A DNA stretch of 14,855 bases from Thermoactinomycetaceae bacterium (GCA_025449475.1 JANWJM010000045.1:1-14855), one strand, 5' to 3'; shown: positions 1 through 7,229, counted from the first letter of the stretch. Made by a program: numbers and translations. The notes: generated by a model not told the origin, from the letters alone.

Positions 1-1
1 G

Positions 2-550
2 CTGATTGATGGACAATCCATTCAGTCGGGGGATCAACTGATCGGACTGGCGTCGAGTGGTTTACACAGTAATGGTTTTTCATTGGTTCGCAAAGTATTA
101 CTCGAAGAGCGGGAATATGATTGGTCTGAGCGAGTTCCTGGAAGTAAGCAAACCTTAGCGGAGGCATTATTGCAGCCAACAAAGATCTATGTCCCTTCCT
201 TTCTTTCGATCATGAAAAAATATACGATCAAAGGTGCTGCTCATATTACTGGTGGAGGCTTGATCGAAAATGTTCCCAGGATTTTGCCGAAAGGTCTGGA
301 AGCGGTGATCAATACAGATTGTTGGCCGTTGCCTGCGATCTTCGAATGGGTGAGGGAGGAAGGAAGACTTACCTGGTTGGATCTATATCACACCTTTAAT
401 ATGGGGATTGGCATGGTATTGATTGTTGCTGAAGAAGAGGCCAACGATGTGTTGGCATATGCCCAGGAATTGGGAGAAGAAGCCTATGTGATTGGAGAAG
501 TGCAGCTAGGGACCCAGGGTGTAGTATTGACGGGGGAGAGATGGGGATGA
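2..550 (+). CDS. purM: Phosphoribosylformylglycinamidine cyclo-ligase (AIR synthetase), C-terminal part
   Basis: The reading frame is open from the window edge, so the true start lies upstream. The product is the C-terminal half of PurM, the cytoplasmic enzyme that closes the imidazole ring of FGAM with ATP to give AIR. Recognisable family segments are SSGLHSNGFSLVRK near the start, the glycine-rich HITGGGLIENVPRILPKG in the middle, and FNMGIGMVLIV near the end, all typical of the AIRS C-terminal domain. Its TGA stop overlaps the ATG of purN (ATGA at 547-550), which implies translational coupling. It is the first visible gene of the pur operon here. The identification is firm; only the N-terminal domain is missing from view. 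Confidence 0.96.
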   Translation: MIDGQSIQSGDQLIGLASSGLHSNGFSLVRKVLLEEREYDWSERVPGSKQTLAEALLQPTKIYVPSFLSIMKKYTIKGAAHITGGGLIENVPRILPKGLEAVINTDCWPLPAIFEWVREEGRLTWLDLYHTFNMGIGMVLIVAEEEANDVLAYAQELGEEAYVIGEVQLGTQGVVLTGERWG

Positions 551-1140
551 GTATTGCCGTATTTGCTTCCGGAAGTGGAAGTAATTTTCAAGCGATGGTG
601 GAATATGCTCGCCGTCAACAGTGGTCGACACCGATCTCGCTGCTGATCTGTGATCAACCAAAAGCAAAGGTCCTGCAGCGTGCCGAAAGGCTTGACATTC
701 CCTATCACATGATTGATCCTCGAAGGTTTGCATCGAAACGAGCATACGAGGAAAAGGTGCTCACCTATCTTGAGCAGTCTCGCATTGAGTGGATTGTTTT
801 AGCGGGGTATATGCGTTTAATTGGTTCCACCATATTGAACAAATATGAAGGAAAGATTGTGAATATCCATCCCTCCCTACTTCCTGCTTTTCCAGGACTT
901 CATGCGATTGAACAGGCTTTTCATTATCCTGTCAAAGTATCGGGTGTAACGGTTCACTTTGTGGATGAAGGGATGGATACAGGGCCGATTATTGCACAGG
1001 AGGCGGTGACAATCGAAGATCAGGATACTATCGAATCACTCCGCGCGAAGATTCAACAGGTGGAGCATCGCCTCTATCCCAAAGTGGTGGATCAATTGAT
1101 TCAAGGAAAAATTCAGTATAGAAGGAGAAGAGTCGAGTGA
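547..1140 (+). CDS. purN: Phosphoribosylglycinamide formyltransferase (GAR transformylase)
   Basis: A 197-residue cytoplasmic enzyme that transfers a formyl group from N10-formyltetrahydrofolate to GAR. The N-terminal phosphate-binding loop reads FASGSGSNFQ. The catalytic set is N106 and H108 in NIHPSLLPAFPG plus D144 in VDEGMDTGPI. These fall at the residue numbers I recall for the E. coli enzyme, which supports starting at 547 instead of the in-frame ATG at 541. The Shine-Dalgarno GGGGGAG (532-538) also favours 547, leaving about 8 nt of spacer against only 2 nt for 541. The start overlaps the purM stop by 4 nt, and the TGA overlaps the GTG start of purH by 4 nt. Length is normal for the family. 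Confidence 0.97.
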   Translation: MSIAVFASGSGSNFQAMVEYARRQQWSTPISLLICDQPKAKVLQRAERLDIPYHMIDPRRFASKRAYEEKVLTYLEQSRIEWIVLAGYMRLIGSTILNKYEGKIVNIHPSLLPAFPGLHAIEQAFHYPVKVSGVTVHFVDEGMDTGPIIAQEAVTIEDQDTIESLRAKIQQVEHRLYPKVVDQLIQGKIQYRRRRVE

Positions 1141-2678
1141 GTCAAATCAAGCGTGCCTTGCTCAGTGTTTCCGATAAAACAGGGATTGTCGAATTCGCCA
1201 AGGGTTTGGTGGATCATGGCATTCAGATTATATCGACTGGCGGTACTTTTCGAATTCTACAAGAAGCCAATGTTCCTGTTATGTCTATTTCCGAGGTGAC
1301 CCATTTTCCTGAGATATTGGATGGTCGGGTGAAGACATTGCATCCCGCTGTCCATGGAGGATTATTAGCCATTCGCGATGATAAAGAGCACCGTCAACAA
1401 TTGCGTGATCATCAGATTGAACCTATCGATTTGGTGGTGGTCAACCTATATCCCTTTCAGAAGACGGTCGAGAAAGAGGATGTGACGTTATCAGAAGCCA
1501 TTGAAAATATCGATATTGGTGGACCGACCCTGCTTCGGGCCGCTGCGAAAAATCATCAAGATGTGACGGTGCTTGTTGATCCCGCTGATTATCCGTTGGT
1601 GATGGATCAAATCGCTTCTCATCGAAACACGGATTTGGAGACGCGCTTCTATCTTGCCACCAAAGCTTTTGAACATACAGCTGCTTATGATGCCTTGATT
1701 TCGGGTTATTTTCGCCAAATACGCGGAGAAGATTTTCCTGAACAATTGACGCTTACATATCGAAGACAACAATCCCTGCGATATGGAGAAAACCCCCATC
1801 AACAAGCTGCTTTTTATCATGAGCCACTCGCATCATCGGGAACGCTCGCAAATTGTAAACAATTGCAAGGTAAAGAGCTCTCCTATAATAACATTAATGA
1901 TGCCAGTGCAGCATTGGAACTGGTGCGGGAATTTCAGCGTCCAACCGTTGTCGCGGTGAAACATATGAATCCTTGTGGTGTTGCCGAAGGTGAAACAATC
2001 GCTGACGCATTTCGTACAGCCTATGAAGCAGATCCAGTCTCCATATTTGGTGGAATTATCGCAGCCAATCGTGTCATCGATCAGAAGACAGCTGAACAAA
2101 TGGTGGAAATCTTCTTGGAGATCGTGATTGCACCGGGATTCGAACCAGAGGCGCTTGAAATACTTCGGAAGAAGCAGAATCTGCGTTTATTACAATTGGA
2201 TCTTCATCAAACATCGCCGAAGACATTTCATACCGTCTCGGTAGATGGTGGGCTCTTGGTGCAGGAAGCGGATCAGAAAGAAGTGACACAAGCAGATTGC
2301 CAGGTTGTGACGAAGCGAAAACCTGATGCGAAGGAATGGGAACAATTATTATTTGCTTGGAAAGTGGTGAAGCATGTCAAATCCAATGCAATTGTTTTGG
2401 CGAAGAATGCTCATACAATTGGTGTGGGAGCTGGACAGATGAATCGGGTGGGAGCGGCAGAAATTGCCATCCGACAAGCAGGAGAACAAGCCAAGGGTTC
2501 CGTTCTCGCTTCGGATGCATTTTTCCCTATGCCCGATACGGTGGAAAAAGCGATTGAAGCAGGAGTGACAGCCATCATTCAACCAGGAGGTTCCATTCGC
2601 GATCAAGAGTCCATTGATCGAGCTGATCAACATGGGATTGCCATGGTCTTCACAGGTGTTCGACATTTTAAACATTAA
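1137..2678 (+). CDS. purH: Bifunctional AICAR transformylase / IMP cyclohydrolase
   Basis: A 513-residue bifunctional enzyme performing the last two steps to IMP. The N-terminal MGS-like cyclohydrolase domain (about residues 1-150) contains VSDKTGIVEFAKGL, the loop STGGT, DGRVKTLHPAVHGG (K66-T67) and the NIDIGGPTLLRAAAKN segment. The C-terminal AICAR transformylase domain contains RYGENPHQQAAFY, the catalytic Lys-His pair K275-H276 in AVKHMNPCG, and SIFGGIIAAN. The conserved end reads MVFTGVRHFKH. Translation begins at GTG, overlapping the purN stop as GTGA, with AGGAG at 1123-1127 about 9 nt upstream. Full length with no missing motif visible. It is followed by a 59-nt gap before a small membrane gene instead of directly by purD. 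Confidence 0.98.
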   Translation: MSQIKRALLSVSDKTGIVEFAKGLVDHGIQIISTGGTFRILQEANVPVMSISEVTHFPEILDGRVKTLHPAVHGGLLAIRDDKEHRQQLRDHQIEPIDLVVVNLYPFQKTVEKEDVTLSEAIENIDIGGPTLLRAAAKNHQDVTVLVDPADYPLVMDQIASHRNTDLETRFYLATKAFEHTAAYDALISGYFRQIRGEDFPEQLTLTYRRQQSLRYGENPHQQAAFYHEPLASSGTLANCKQLQGKELSYNNINDASAALELVREFQRPTVVAVKHMNPCGVAEGETIADAFRTAYEADPVSIFGGIIAANRVIDQKTAEQMVEIFLEIVIAPGFEPEALEILRKKQNLRLLQLDLHQTSPKTFHTVSVDGGLLVQEADQKEVTQADCQVVTKRKPDAKEWEQLLFAWKVVKHVKSNAIVLAKNAHTIGVGAGQMNRVGAAEIAIRQAGEQAKGSVLASDAFFPMPDTVEKAIEAGVTAIIQPGGSIRDQESIDRADQHGIAMVFTGVRHFKH

Positions 2679-2688
2679 TGACAGAGAT

Positions 2689-2729
2689 CCCCTTTTGATC
2701 ATACTAAAAGAAAAAGCGGTCAAAAGGGG
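2689..2729 (+). promoter_or_regulatory. Hairpin that contains the ribosome-binding site of the next gene
   Basis: CCCCTTTTGA (2689-2698) is the exact reverse complement of TCAAAAGGGG (2720-2729). A G-U and a C-G pair extend the stem to 12 bp (2689-2700 with 2718-2729), leaving a 17-nt loop. No T-run follows, so it does not look like an intrinsic terminator. The 3' arm holds AAAAGGGG, the only Shine-Dalgarno sequence for the ATG at 2738. Control of translation by occlusion, or mRNA processing in the operon, is an inference. Confidence 0.6.
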
Positions 2730-2737
2730 TGTTGCAC

Positions 2738-2983
2738 ATGTTCAAATGGTCGATGGTTTGGATTGGGTTTGTTTCAGGCATTAGTGGTCTTATCAACTGG
2801 TGGATGGATCTTGACATGGAAACATGGCAAATGCAATTACGGATCATCGCGGCGATCACTTTCTTATTGGCGATTGTAGCTGGTAGTATTTTTACTTTTA
2901 GTCGTAAGCGGTTTTATCGGCAAGAGTGGTCATTTATACTGATCATGGTGACATTGGGGTTGTTTGGAATTAGCATGATTTAG
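2738..2983 (+). CDS. Small membrane protein between purH and purD, function unknown
   Basis: An 81-residue hydrophobic protein I do not recognise. It has three probable membrane helices at about residues 4-24 (SMVWIGFVSGISGLINWW), 35-56 and 64-81. An acidic stretch (DLDMETW) lies between the first two, and a basic turn (SRKRFYRQ) follows the second. The ATG at 2738 is chosen because AAAAGGGG ends 8 nt upstream; the GTG at 2729 lies inside that site. The gene is co-directional with the pur genes, 59 nt after purH and 26 nt before purD, so it is probably on the same transcript. In B. subtilis purH is followed directly by purD, as I recall. A role in purine metabolism is not implied by its position alone. 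Confidence 0.75.
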   Translation: MFKWSMVWIGFVSGISGLINWWMDLDMETWQMQLRIIAAITFLLAIVAGSIFTFSRKRFYRQEWSFILIMVTLGLFGISMI

Positions 2984-3009
2984 AAAGCGAGAAAATGGGA
3001 GGGACAGTT

Positions 3010-4290
3010 GTGCGTGTTTTGGTGATTGGCAATGGTGGAAGAGAGCATGCGCTTGTTTGGAAGTGTAAACAGAGTCCAAAAGTGACGGAGATTTTTTGCG
3101 CTCCTGGGAATGGAGGAATTGAAGAAATCGCAACATGTGTCAATATCAATCCGACGGATCAAGAAGAATTGTTGCAGTTTGCCAAACAGATGGACATCGA
3201 TCTGACCATCGTGGGTCCCGAGGCTCCATTGACGGAGGGAATTGTTGACCTTTTTGAGGAACATCAATTGTCGATCTTTGGTCCTGGTAAGAAAGGGGCA
3301 ATGATCGAGGGAAGTAAACATTTCGCCAAAGAACTGATGAAAAAGTATCAGATTCCGACTGCCGACTTTCAAACCTTTTCCGACTCTGAAGAAGCGATCG
3401 CTTATGTACGTGAAAAAGGAGCACCAATTGTAATTAAAGCGGATGGATTAGCAGCAGGGAAAGGCGTTGTGGTCGCTCATACGGTTGAAGAAGCCGAAGA
3501 AGCGATTTATCAAGCAATGGAGGAAAGAGTTTTTGGGGAGGCAGGCTCGCGAATCGTGATTGAGGAATTTTTGGAAGGTCAAGAGATCTCCTTAATGGCG
3601 TTTGTCGATCATCATTCCTTTCAACCAATGGTGATTTCTCAGGATCATAAGCCTGTCTTTGATGGGGATCAGGGTCCCAATACAGGAGGAATGGGGGCGT
3701 ACTCTCCTGTCCCACAAATCCCTGATTCTGTGGTACAGGAAGCGATTGATCGAATTTTGAACCCCGTTATTCAAGCCTTTCAAAAGGAGCAGATTCGATA
3801 TCGCGGTGTTCTCTATGCTGGCTTAATGATTACCAAACAAGGTCCCAAAGTGATCGAATTCAACGCACGATTTGGGGATCCAGAAACCCAAGTTATTTTA
3901 CCAAGACTGGAAACCGACATGATCGATATTATACAGGCAGTGTTGGAGAATCGTCTGCAGGAACAGGAGATTCACTGGAAGAATGAGGCCGCCGTCTGTG
4001 TGGTCCTCACCGCCGAAGGTTATCCACGGGATTATCGAACGGGTGATCCAATTACGGGGATTCCTGAGCCAACGTCGGATCAGATTGTCTTCCATGCGGG
4101 GACGAAAAAATTTGAGCAGCAGATCAGAACCAATGGTGGAAGGGTATTGGGAGTTACTGCGCTCGGACAGAACCTGGTCGAAGCAAGGGATCGCGCTTAT
4201 CAATGTGTGAAGAAGATTTCGTTTTCTGGAAGTCATTATCGTACGGACATTGCGGCAAAAGCTCTCAATGCGTCTTCGATCAAACGGTGA
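3010..4290 (+). CDS. purD: Phosphoribosylamine-glycine ligase (GAR synthetase)
   Basis: A 426-residue ATP-grasp enzyme that joins glycine to phosphoribosylamine using ATP. The N-terminus MRVLVIGNGGREHAL is the family signature. ATP-grasp landmarks are IVIKADGLAAGKGVVVA (from about residue 140), GPNTGGMGAYSP (about 222-233) and the metal/ATP loop EFNARFGDPETQVILP (about 283-298). I chose the GTG at 3010: GGGAGGG (2997-3003) sits 6 nt upstream and the protein then begins exactly at the conserved motif. The in-frame ATG at 2995 would add five residues and overlap that Shine-Dalgarno. It is the last gene of the operon and is followed 15 nt later by a strong hairpin terminator. Confidence 0.97.
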   Translation: MRVLVIGNGGREHALVWKCKQSPKVTEIFCAPGNGGIEEIATCVNINPTDQEELLQFAKQMDIDLTIVGPEAPLTEGIVDLFEEHQLSIFGPGKKGAMIEGSKHFAKELMKKYQIPTADFQTFSDSEEAIAYVREKGAPIVIKADGLAAGKGVVVAHTVEEAEEAIYQAMEERVFGEAGSRIVIEEFLEGQEISLMAFVDHHSFQPMVISQDHKPVFDGDQGPNTGGMGAYSPVPQIPDSVVQEAIDRILNPVIQAFQKEQIRYRGVLYAGLMITKQGPKVIEFNARFGDPETQVILPRLETDMIDIIQAVLENRLQEQEIHWKNEAAVCVVLTAEGYPRDYRTGDPITGIPEPTSDQIVFHAGTKKFEQQIRTNGGRVLGVTALGQNLVEARDRAYQCVKKISFSGSHYRTDIAAKALNASSIKR

Positions 4291-4305
4291 GATTTCCAAC
4301 CCTCG

Positions 4306-4338
4306 AAAGACCTCTCCAAATCGGCGGAGAGGTCTTTT
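4306..4338 (+). terminator. Terminator of the pur operon
   Basis: AAAGACCTCTCC (4306-4317) pairs perfectly with GGAGAGGTCTTT (4326-4337) around an 8-nt loop, and the 3' side ends in TTTT. It lies just after the purD stop, with no further plus-strand gene for about 1.5 kb. Confidence 0.88.
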
Positions 4339-4354
4339 AGACTGACAGCGCAAC

Positions 4355-4375
4355 CGCGATCACAATGTGATTGCG
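4355..4375. repeat. 21-bp near-perfect palindrome
   Basis: The core ATCACA-A-TGTGAT (4359-4371) is a perfect dyad. CGC and GCG at the two edges also pair, with one G-T position between. It lies between the pur terminator and the 3' end of the minus-strand gene at 4565. It resembles a protein-binding operator more than a terminator, since no T-run follows in either direction. No gene clearly starts beside it, so any target is unknown. Confidence 0.45.
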
Positions 4376-4399
4376 AAAAAGCAACGACAATATCAACCT

Positions 4400-4430
4400 G
4401 GTTCTCTCTTTGCGATCAGAAGAGAGAACC
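4400..4430. repeat. 11-bp inverted repeat
   Basis: GGTTCTCTCTT (4400-4410) is the exact reverse complement of AAGAGAGAACC (4420-4430) with a 9-nt loop. An alternative pairing, TTTGCG (4409-4414) with CGCAAA (4431-4436), would exclude part of it. No T-run follows on either strand. It could be a weak 3'-end structure for the minus-strand gene ending at 4565. Confidence 0.45.
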
Positions 4431-4564
4431 CGCAAATATCAATGTGTTGGCTTGCCCGATTACACGATCTTTTCTCATTCCTTGTTGGCCTGTGTACCTA
4501 TCCTTCTGTGACTGACCACCATTGCTTATCCATCAACTATTTCTCGTATGCTTTTTCGCAAAGG

Positions 4565-4783
4565 TTACCCAATTTTGGCTGTTTGCTTACTTCCTTGGAT
4601 GGTCATTGCCTCAATTGGAATTTCAAACCACCATGCACCTTCTGAGTTTCGTGTCGGTTGAAAGCCTGCTTTTTTTAATGTACGTGCTACTGCCCAGCTC
4701 GCTGTATAAACTTTTGCATGGTTGGTCGATTCATCAAATTGGATCACGGTTTCTTTTTCCGCTTCACTAAGCGCCATAATCAT
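4565..4783 (-). CDS. Small conserved-looking protein of unknown function
   Basis: A 72-residue soluble protein: an acidic N-terminus (MALSEAEKETVIQFDES), a segment AKVYTASWAVARTLKKAGF, then a WWFEIPIEAMTI strand-like stretch. The pattern of TVIQFDE, VYT and a late W-F-x-I-P resembles a loosely defined group of small proteins in Gram-positive genomes and phages that I know only as hypothetical. I assign no function. AGGGAG (4796-4791 on the minus strand) lies 7 nt before the ATG at 4783; a GTG at 4789 is too close to that site, and a second ATG at 4777 is possible. The end (GSKQTAKIG) is short and may be truncated, as no recognisable tail follows in another frame. Confidence 0.65.
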   Translation of the reverse strand: MIMALSEAEKETVIQFDESTNHAKVYTASWAVARTLKKAGFQPTRNSEGAWWFEIPIEAMTIQGSKQTAKIG

Positions 4784-5363
4784 TCTCACACTCCCTAACG
4801 GTTAAAATATCGCAAGACAACGAACTTATGTTCCTGCTTGTGTTTTTATTTTATCATGATGAAAAAAAATTGCCACCTTCGGTTTTGAAAAGTTTTATCC
4901 TATTTTTCGACAGGAGGTTACAGAAAGCCTTCTTTTTTTAAAAAAATTCGCTTAAGTAAAGTCGATAATTATCTTTCGTGACACAAAAGTCGACGATTAT
5001 CATGACAAATGGGGGCATAGCAATTGATTATGCCATCAGTTTATGCTGAAAATAGAGTCCGTTGTGTGCTTAAACCAGATATCTGTTTCAACCACAGGAA
5101 AATCCACTAAGTAAGAGTGAGAATTGCTGAGAGAGAATAACTGATGGATCACAATACCGAAGTGGTCAGTCCATATCGGAACAACTCCCTCCGATTTAAA
5201 TAGTCACTTTAAGGAAAGCGCTTGCTAAAACAGGCGAATAGTGAACACGATTCTTTGAAAACATTGTATACGGTAGTCTATTACCCGCTTTTAATTGAAT
5301 ATAAAACAAGAAATAGATAATTAGAAAAAGAAAATATTTTCAATTCGCTTTGTAGCAAAACGA
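4784..5363. other. Intergenic region without a convincing gene
   Basis: About 580 bp, AT-rich, with stops dense in most frames. It holds a 14-bp T7A7 palindrome (4933-4946), the paired direct repeats described separately, and an open minus-strand stretch of about 58 codons (roughly 5206 down to 5033, ending TGA). That stretch has neither an ATG near its beginning nor a ribosome-binding site, so it is not called as a gene. I see no RNA gene or known riboswitch core. Confidence 0.6.
4958..5007. repeat. Two 16-bp direct repeats, 28-bp period
   Basis: AAAGTCGATAATTATC (4958-4973) and AAAGTCGACGATTATC (4986-5001) agree at 14 of 16 positions, and each is followed shortly by TGACA (4979-4983 and 5003-5007). 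GATAATTATC in the first copy is itself a perfect palindrome. The arrangement could be a tandem operator upstream of the minus-strand gene at 4783. It could also be a transposon end: read on the minus strand it begins TGTCATGATAATCG. No mate end is visible. Confidence 0.55.
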
Positions 5364-5390
5364 CTCCCGATCATAAGGAACGATCGGGAG
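5364..5390 (-). terminator. Hairpin terminator of the DUF2892 gene
   Basis: CTCCCGATC (5364-5372) pairs perfectly with GATCGGGAG (5382-5390) around a 9-nt loop. On the minus strand the stem is followed by TCGTTTTGC, a modest T-tract. It lies 17 nt past the stop of the minus-strand gene at 5408. Confidence 0.65.
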
Positions 5391-5407
5391 CGCCATGGTT
5401 CATTTAC

Positions 5408-5647
5408 TTATTTGTTGATGATCGATAGGGAGTTTTTGTTATCTTGACCGATTGTATTTCTACCTAATAGGTCAAGCATCGGACAGTAGCGGAGAATTCC
5501 TTCCCCCACTTTCATGGCAAAGATTGAGGTTAAGATCCAAGGAAAGTTGTATTTTCTTCGATTCGCCTGAACCAAGCAATAAGCTAAACCGACAAGCCCC
5601 AATGTGATGCGGATCAATGCATCACATGTACCAATGTTTTTCTTCAA
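5408..5647 (-). CDS. DUF2892 / YgaP-like small membrane protein
   Basis: A 79-residue protein opening MKKNIGTCDALIRITLGLVGLAYCL, the typical start of the YgaP-type transmembrane domain (DUF2892): a short polar lead, then a helix of about 20 residues. A second hydrophobic stretch (FPWILTSIFAMKVG) follows, and then the family's closing pattern with a Cys-Pro (YCPMLDLLGRNT). The usual form of the family is two helices with a small C-terminal Cys-Pro motif, as here. Function is unknown; in some bacteria the domain is fused to rhodanese, which is absent here. The start is TTG at 5647, with AGGAGG (5662-5657) nine nt upstream. It stands alone on the minus strand with its own terminator. Confidence 0.88.
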   Translation of the reverse strand: MKKNIGTCDALIRITLGLVGLAYCLVQANRRKYNFPWILTSIFAMKVGEGILRYCPMLDLLGRNTIGQDNKNSLSIINK

Positions 5648-5810
5648 GATTTAGAACCTCCTTATTATCGATTCGTGTTGATTAGTATTTGTAGATTTTT
5701 GAAGTTTGATTACGAAGAATGAATGGAAATAATCTATTTAATCATCATCATCCGTAAAGCTATCAAGAAAAAAGGATAACGTTCAGTCGTGGAGAAGAAC
5801 AAGATGAGTA

Positions 5811-5819
5811 TGTTATAAT
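5811..5819 (+). promoter_or_regulatory. Possible extended -10 promoter
   Basis: TGT followed by TATAAT (5814-5819) is an extended -10 element about 90 bp before the TTG start at 5910. No good -35 box lies at normal spacing (5791-5796 reads GGAGAA), so the call is tentative. Confidence 0.4.
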
Positions 5820-5909
5820 AAATCAGATTATCACTCACTACATATGGATGGATCAAAATACCGATTTTTATGAACAATGCAAAATTAAATAAAAAAGGAG
5901 TATAAACTC

Positions 5910-7229
5910 TTGATACGATATCATAACCGATCAATCGTTGTAGGCTATACACTGTTTTTATATTTATCCATCCTTCTCACGCCATTTCTTCCTCCAGTTG
6001 CTTTAGTTCTTATTGGAGTCATGACCCTCATACACAACAACAATTGGAGTCTTAAAAGTTTTCCAGAAGGAATTTTTTTGGGATTTATGTGTTTATCTCT
6101 TGTGAGTTGGTATTTTAATCCTTCATGGTTTGACAATGGGATTCCAATTGGGATTGTACCTGTTGCGATGTTTGGATTATATTATTTGCTGACCATTTGG
6201 ATTCGCAATATTGTCAACTGGAATTGGATGGAAGTACAGAGGTTATATCTTTGTTTTTGGCTGGGTGGTATCTATGTAGCCGCTATTGTGGTGATTCAAC
6301 AAGTTGATTGGCCAGTGCTCAATCAGTCAATCCTTGGACATTTGCTCGATTTTTATCGCGAGTATCGATGGCAGTCTGAAAATTCAGTACGAAGTGTAGG
6401 CACAGCAGGAAATTCCAATCTAGCTGCTGCCATGCTGATCTGTTTTGCTCTTATGAGCATTTATGCACTAACGGTTTTACGTGAATCATGGCAAAAGATT
6501 GCTGCTTTGCTCACGTTTGTGCTTTTCTGTACCGCAATATGGTGTACAGGTTCCCGTGGGGCTTGGGTTGGGCTTGTGATTGGACTTATCGTGCAAGTAT
6601 GGATGACAGGACATCGAAAGCGCACGTTGGCGTTAGGCATCTCACTATTAACATTAGTCATCATCTATCCTGAAATCATTCCTCGAACCGATACATTGGT
6701 AAGTACGTTTAATGTGCGATTTATTGTTTGGTCAAATGCGTTTAAAATCTTCCAAGAACATTGGATAGTGGGGACATTACCCCTCCATTTTGGTCAACTC
6801 TTTCTAGAAAGAGCTGGATTTTATGTATTTCATGCGCATAATGTCTTTCTAGGGATTGCGGTGGAATTTGGTGTCATTGGATTATCGTTATTTATCTTTC
6901 TGATTTTGATGACCTTATATCGCGCAAGACGTTGGCGAAAGGCCGCCAATTCAAAAGAAGAGAAGCGCTTAGCTGGTATGCTGATCTCGAAAACGATTGC
7001 GTTATTAGGGCATGGGATGTATGACTATCCGATCATTTCTCCACAAGTTGGTCTTATTTTTATGTTAAGTGTTATTATTATTCATATCCAGTACGAAAGA
7101 CGATGTGTACAACGCCCTGAATGGAGTGAAACGCAGGAAGTTCGTGAGATTCCATTCGATTTTAAATGGGTTTCTTCACTCTATTTATTATTGCGTGACT
7201 TCTGGAAGATTAAACGCTTAAAGGAATAG
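5910..7229 (+). CDS. O-antigen ligase / Wzy-like polytopic membrane protein
   Basis: A 439-residue protein with about ten or more hydrophobic helices and the marks of the O-antigen ligase/polymerase superfamily (Wzy_C-like). GTAGNSNLAAAML (about 164-175) stands in for the usual G-T/F-NPN-lA element. TGSRGAWVGLVIG (about 213-225) is the S-R-G-A-W motif. A large external loop holds R270, and HAHNVFLGIAVEFGVIGL (about 308-325) is the usual H-N-L...E-G-G signature. Family members move or polymerise lipid-linked glycans at the outer membrane face. In Gram-positive bacteria the substrate is usually a cell-wall or exopolysaccharide, here unknown. The TTG start has AGGAG (5896-5900) nine nt upstream. 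No glycosyltransferase or flippase lies nearby, so this is an orphan copy. Confidence 0.85.
   Translation: MIRYHNRSIVVGYTLFLYLSILLTPFLPPVALVLIGVMTLIHNNNWSLKSFPEGIFLGFMCLSLVSWYFNPSWFDNGIPIGIVPVAMFGLYYLLTIWIRNIVNWNWMEVQRLYLCFWLGGIYVAAIVVIQQVDWPVLNQSILGHLLDFYREYRWQSENSVRSVGTAGNSNLAAAMLICFALMSIYALTVLRESWQKIAALLTFVLFCTAIWCTGSRGAWVGLVIGLIVQVWMTGHRKRTLALGISLLTLVIIYPEIIPRTDTLVSTFNVRFIVWSNAFKIFQEHWIVGTLPLHFGQLFLERAGFYVFHAHNVFLGIAVEFGVIGLSLFIFLILMTLYRARRWRKAANSKEEKRLAGMLISKTIALLGHGMYDYPIISPQVGLIFMLSVIIIHIQYERRCVQRPEWSETQEVREIPFDFKWVSSLYLLLRDFWKIKRLKE

Noticed and set aside
4367..4770. Plus-strand open frames opposite the 72-codon gene
   Set aside because: They lack ribosome-binding sites and read as low-complexity hydrophobic shadows of the minus-strand gene.
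4906..4912. TTCGACA, the reverse complement of a Spo0A box (TGTCGAA)
   Set aside because: A single 7-bp match in AT-rich DNA is expected by chance and no matching promoter layout was found.
4958..5001. Fur-box reading of GATAATTATC and CGATTATCA
   Set aside because: The 7-1-7 Fur layout is not met: the first lacks the central base and the second has only one half-site.
5033..5206. Minus-strand open stretch of about 58 codons (contains PIWTDHFGIVIHQLFSL)
   Set aside because: No ATG or ribosome-binding site near its beginning, and it opens directly after a stop in AT-rich intergenic DNA.
5212..5226. AGGAAAGCGCTTGCT resembles a CcpA cre site
   Set aside because: It matches the relaxed consensus except at one position, but no gene starts nearby (next plus-strand gene about 690 bp away), so a chance match is likely.
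5734..5952. Minus-strand 72-codon frame overlapping the start of the O-antigen-ligase-like gene
   Set aside because: It covers the predicted promoter and ribosome-binding site of the real gene and has no Shine-Dalgarno of its own.
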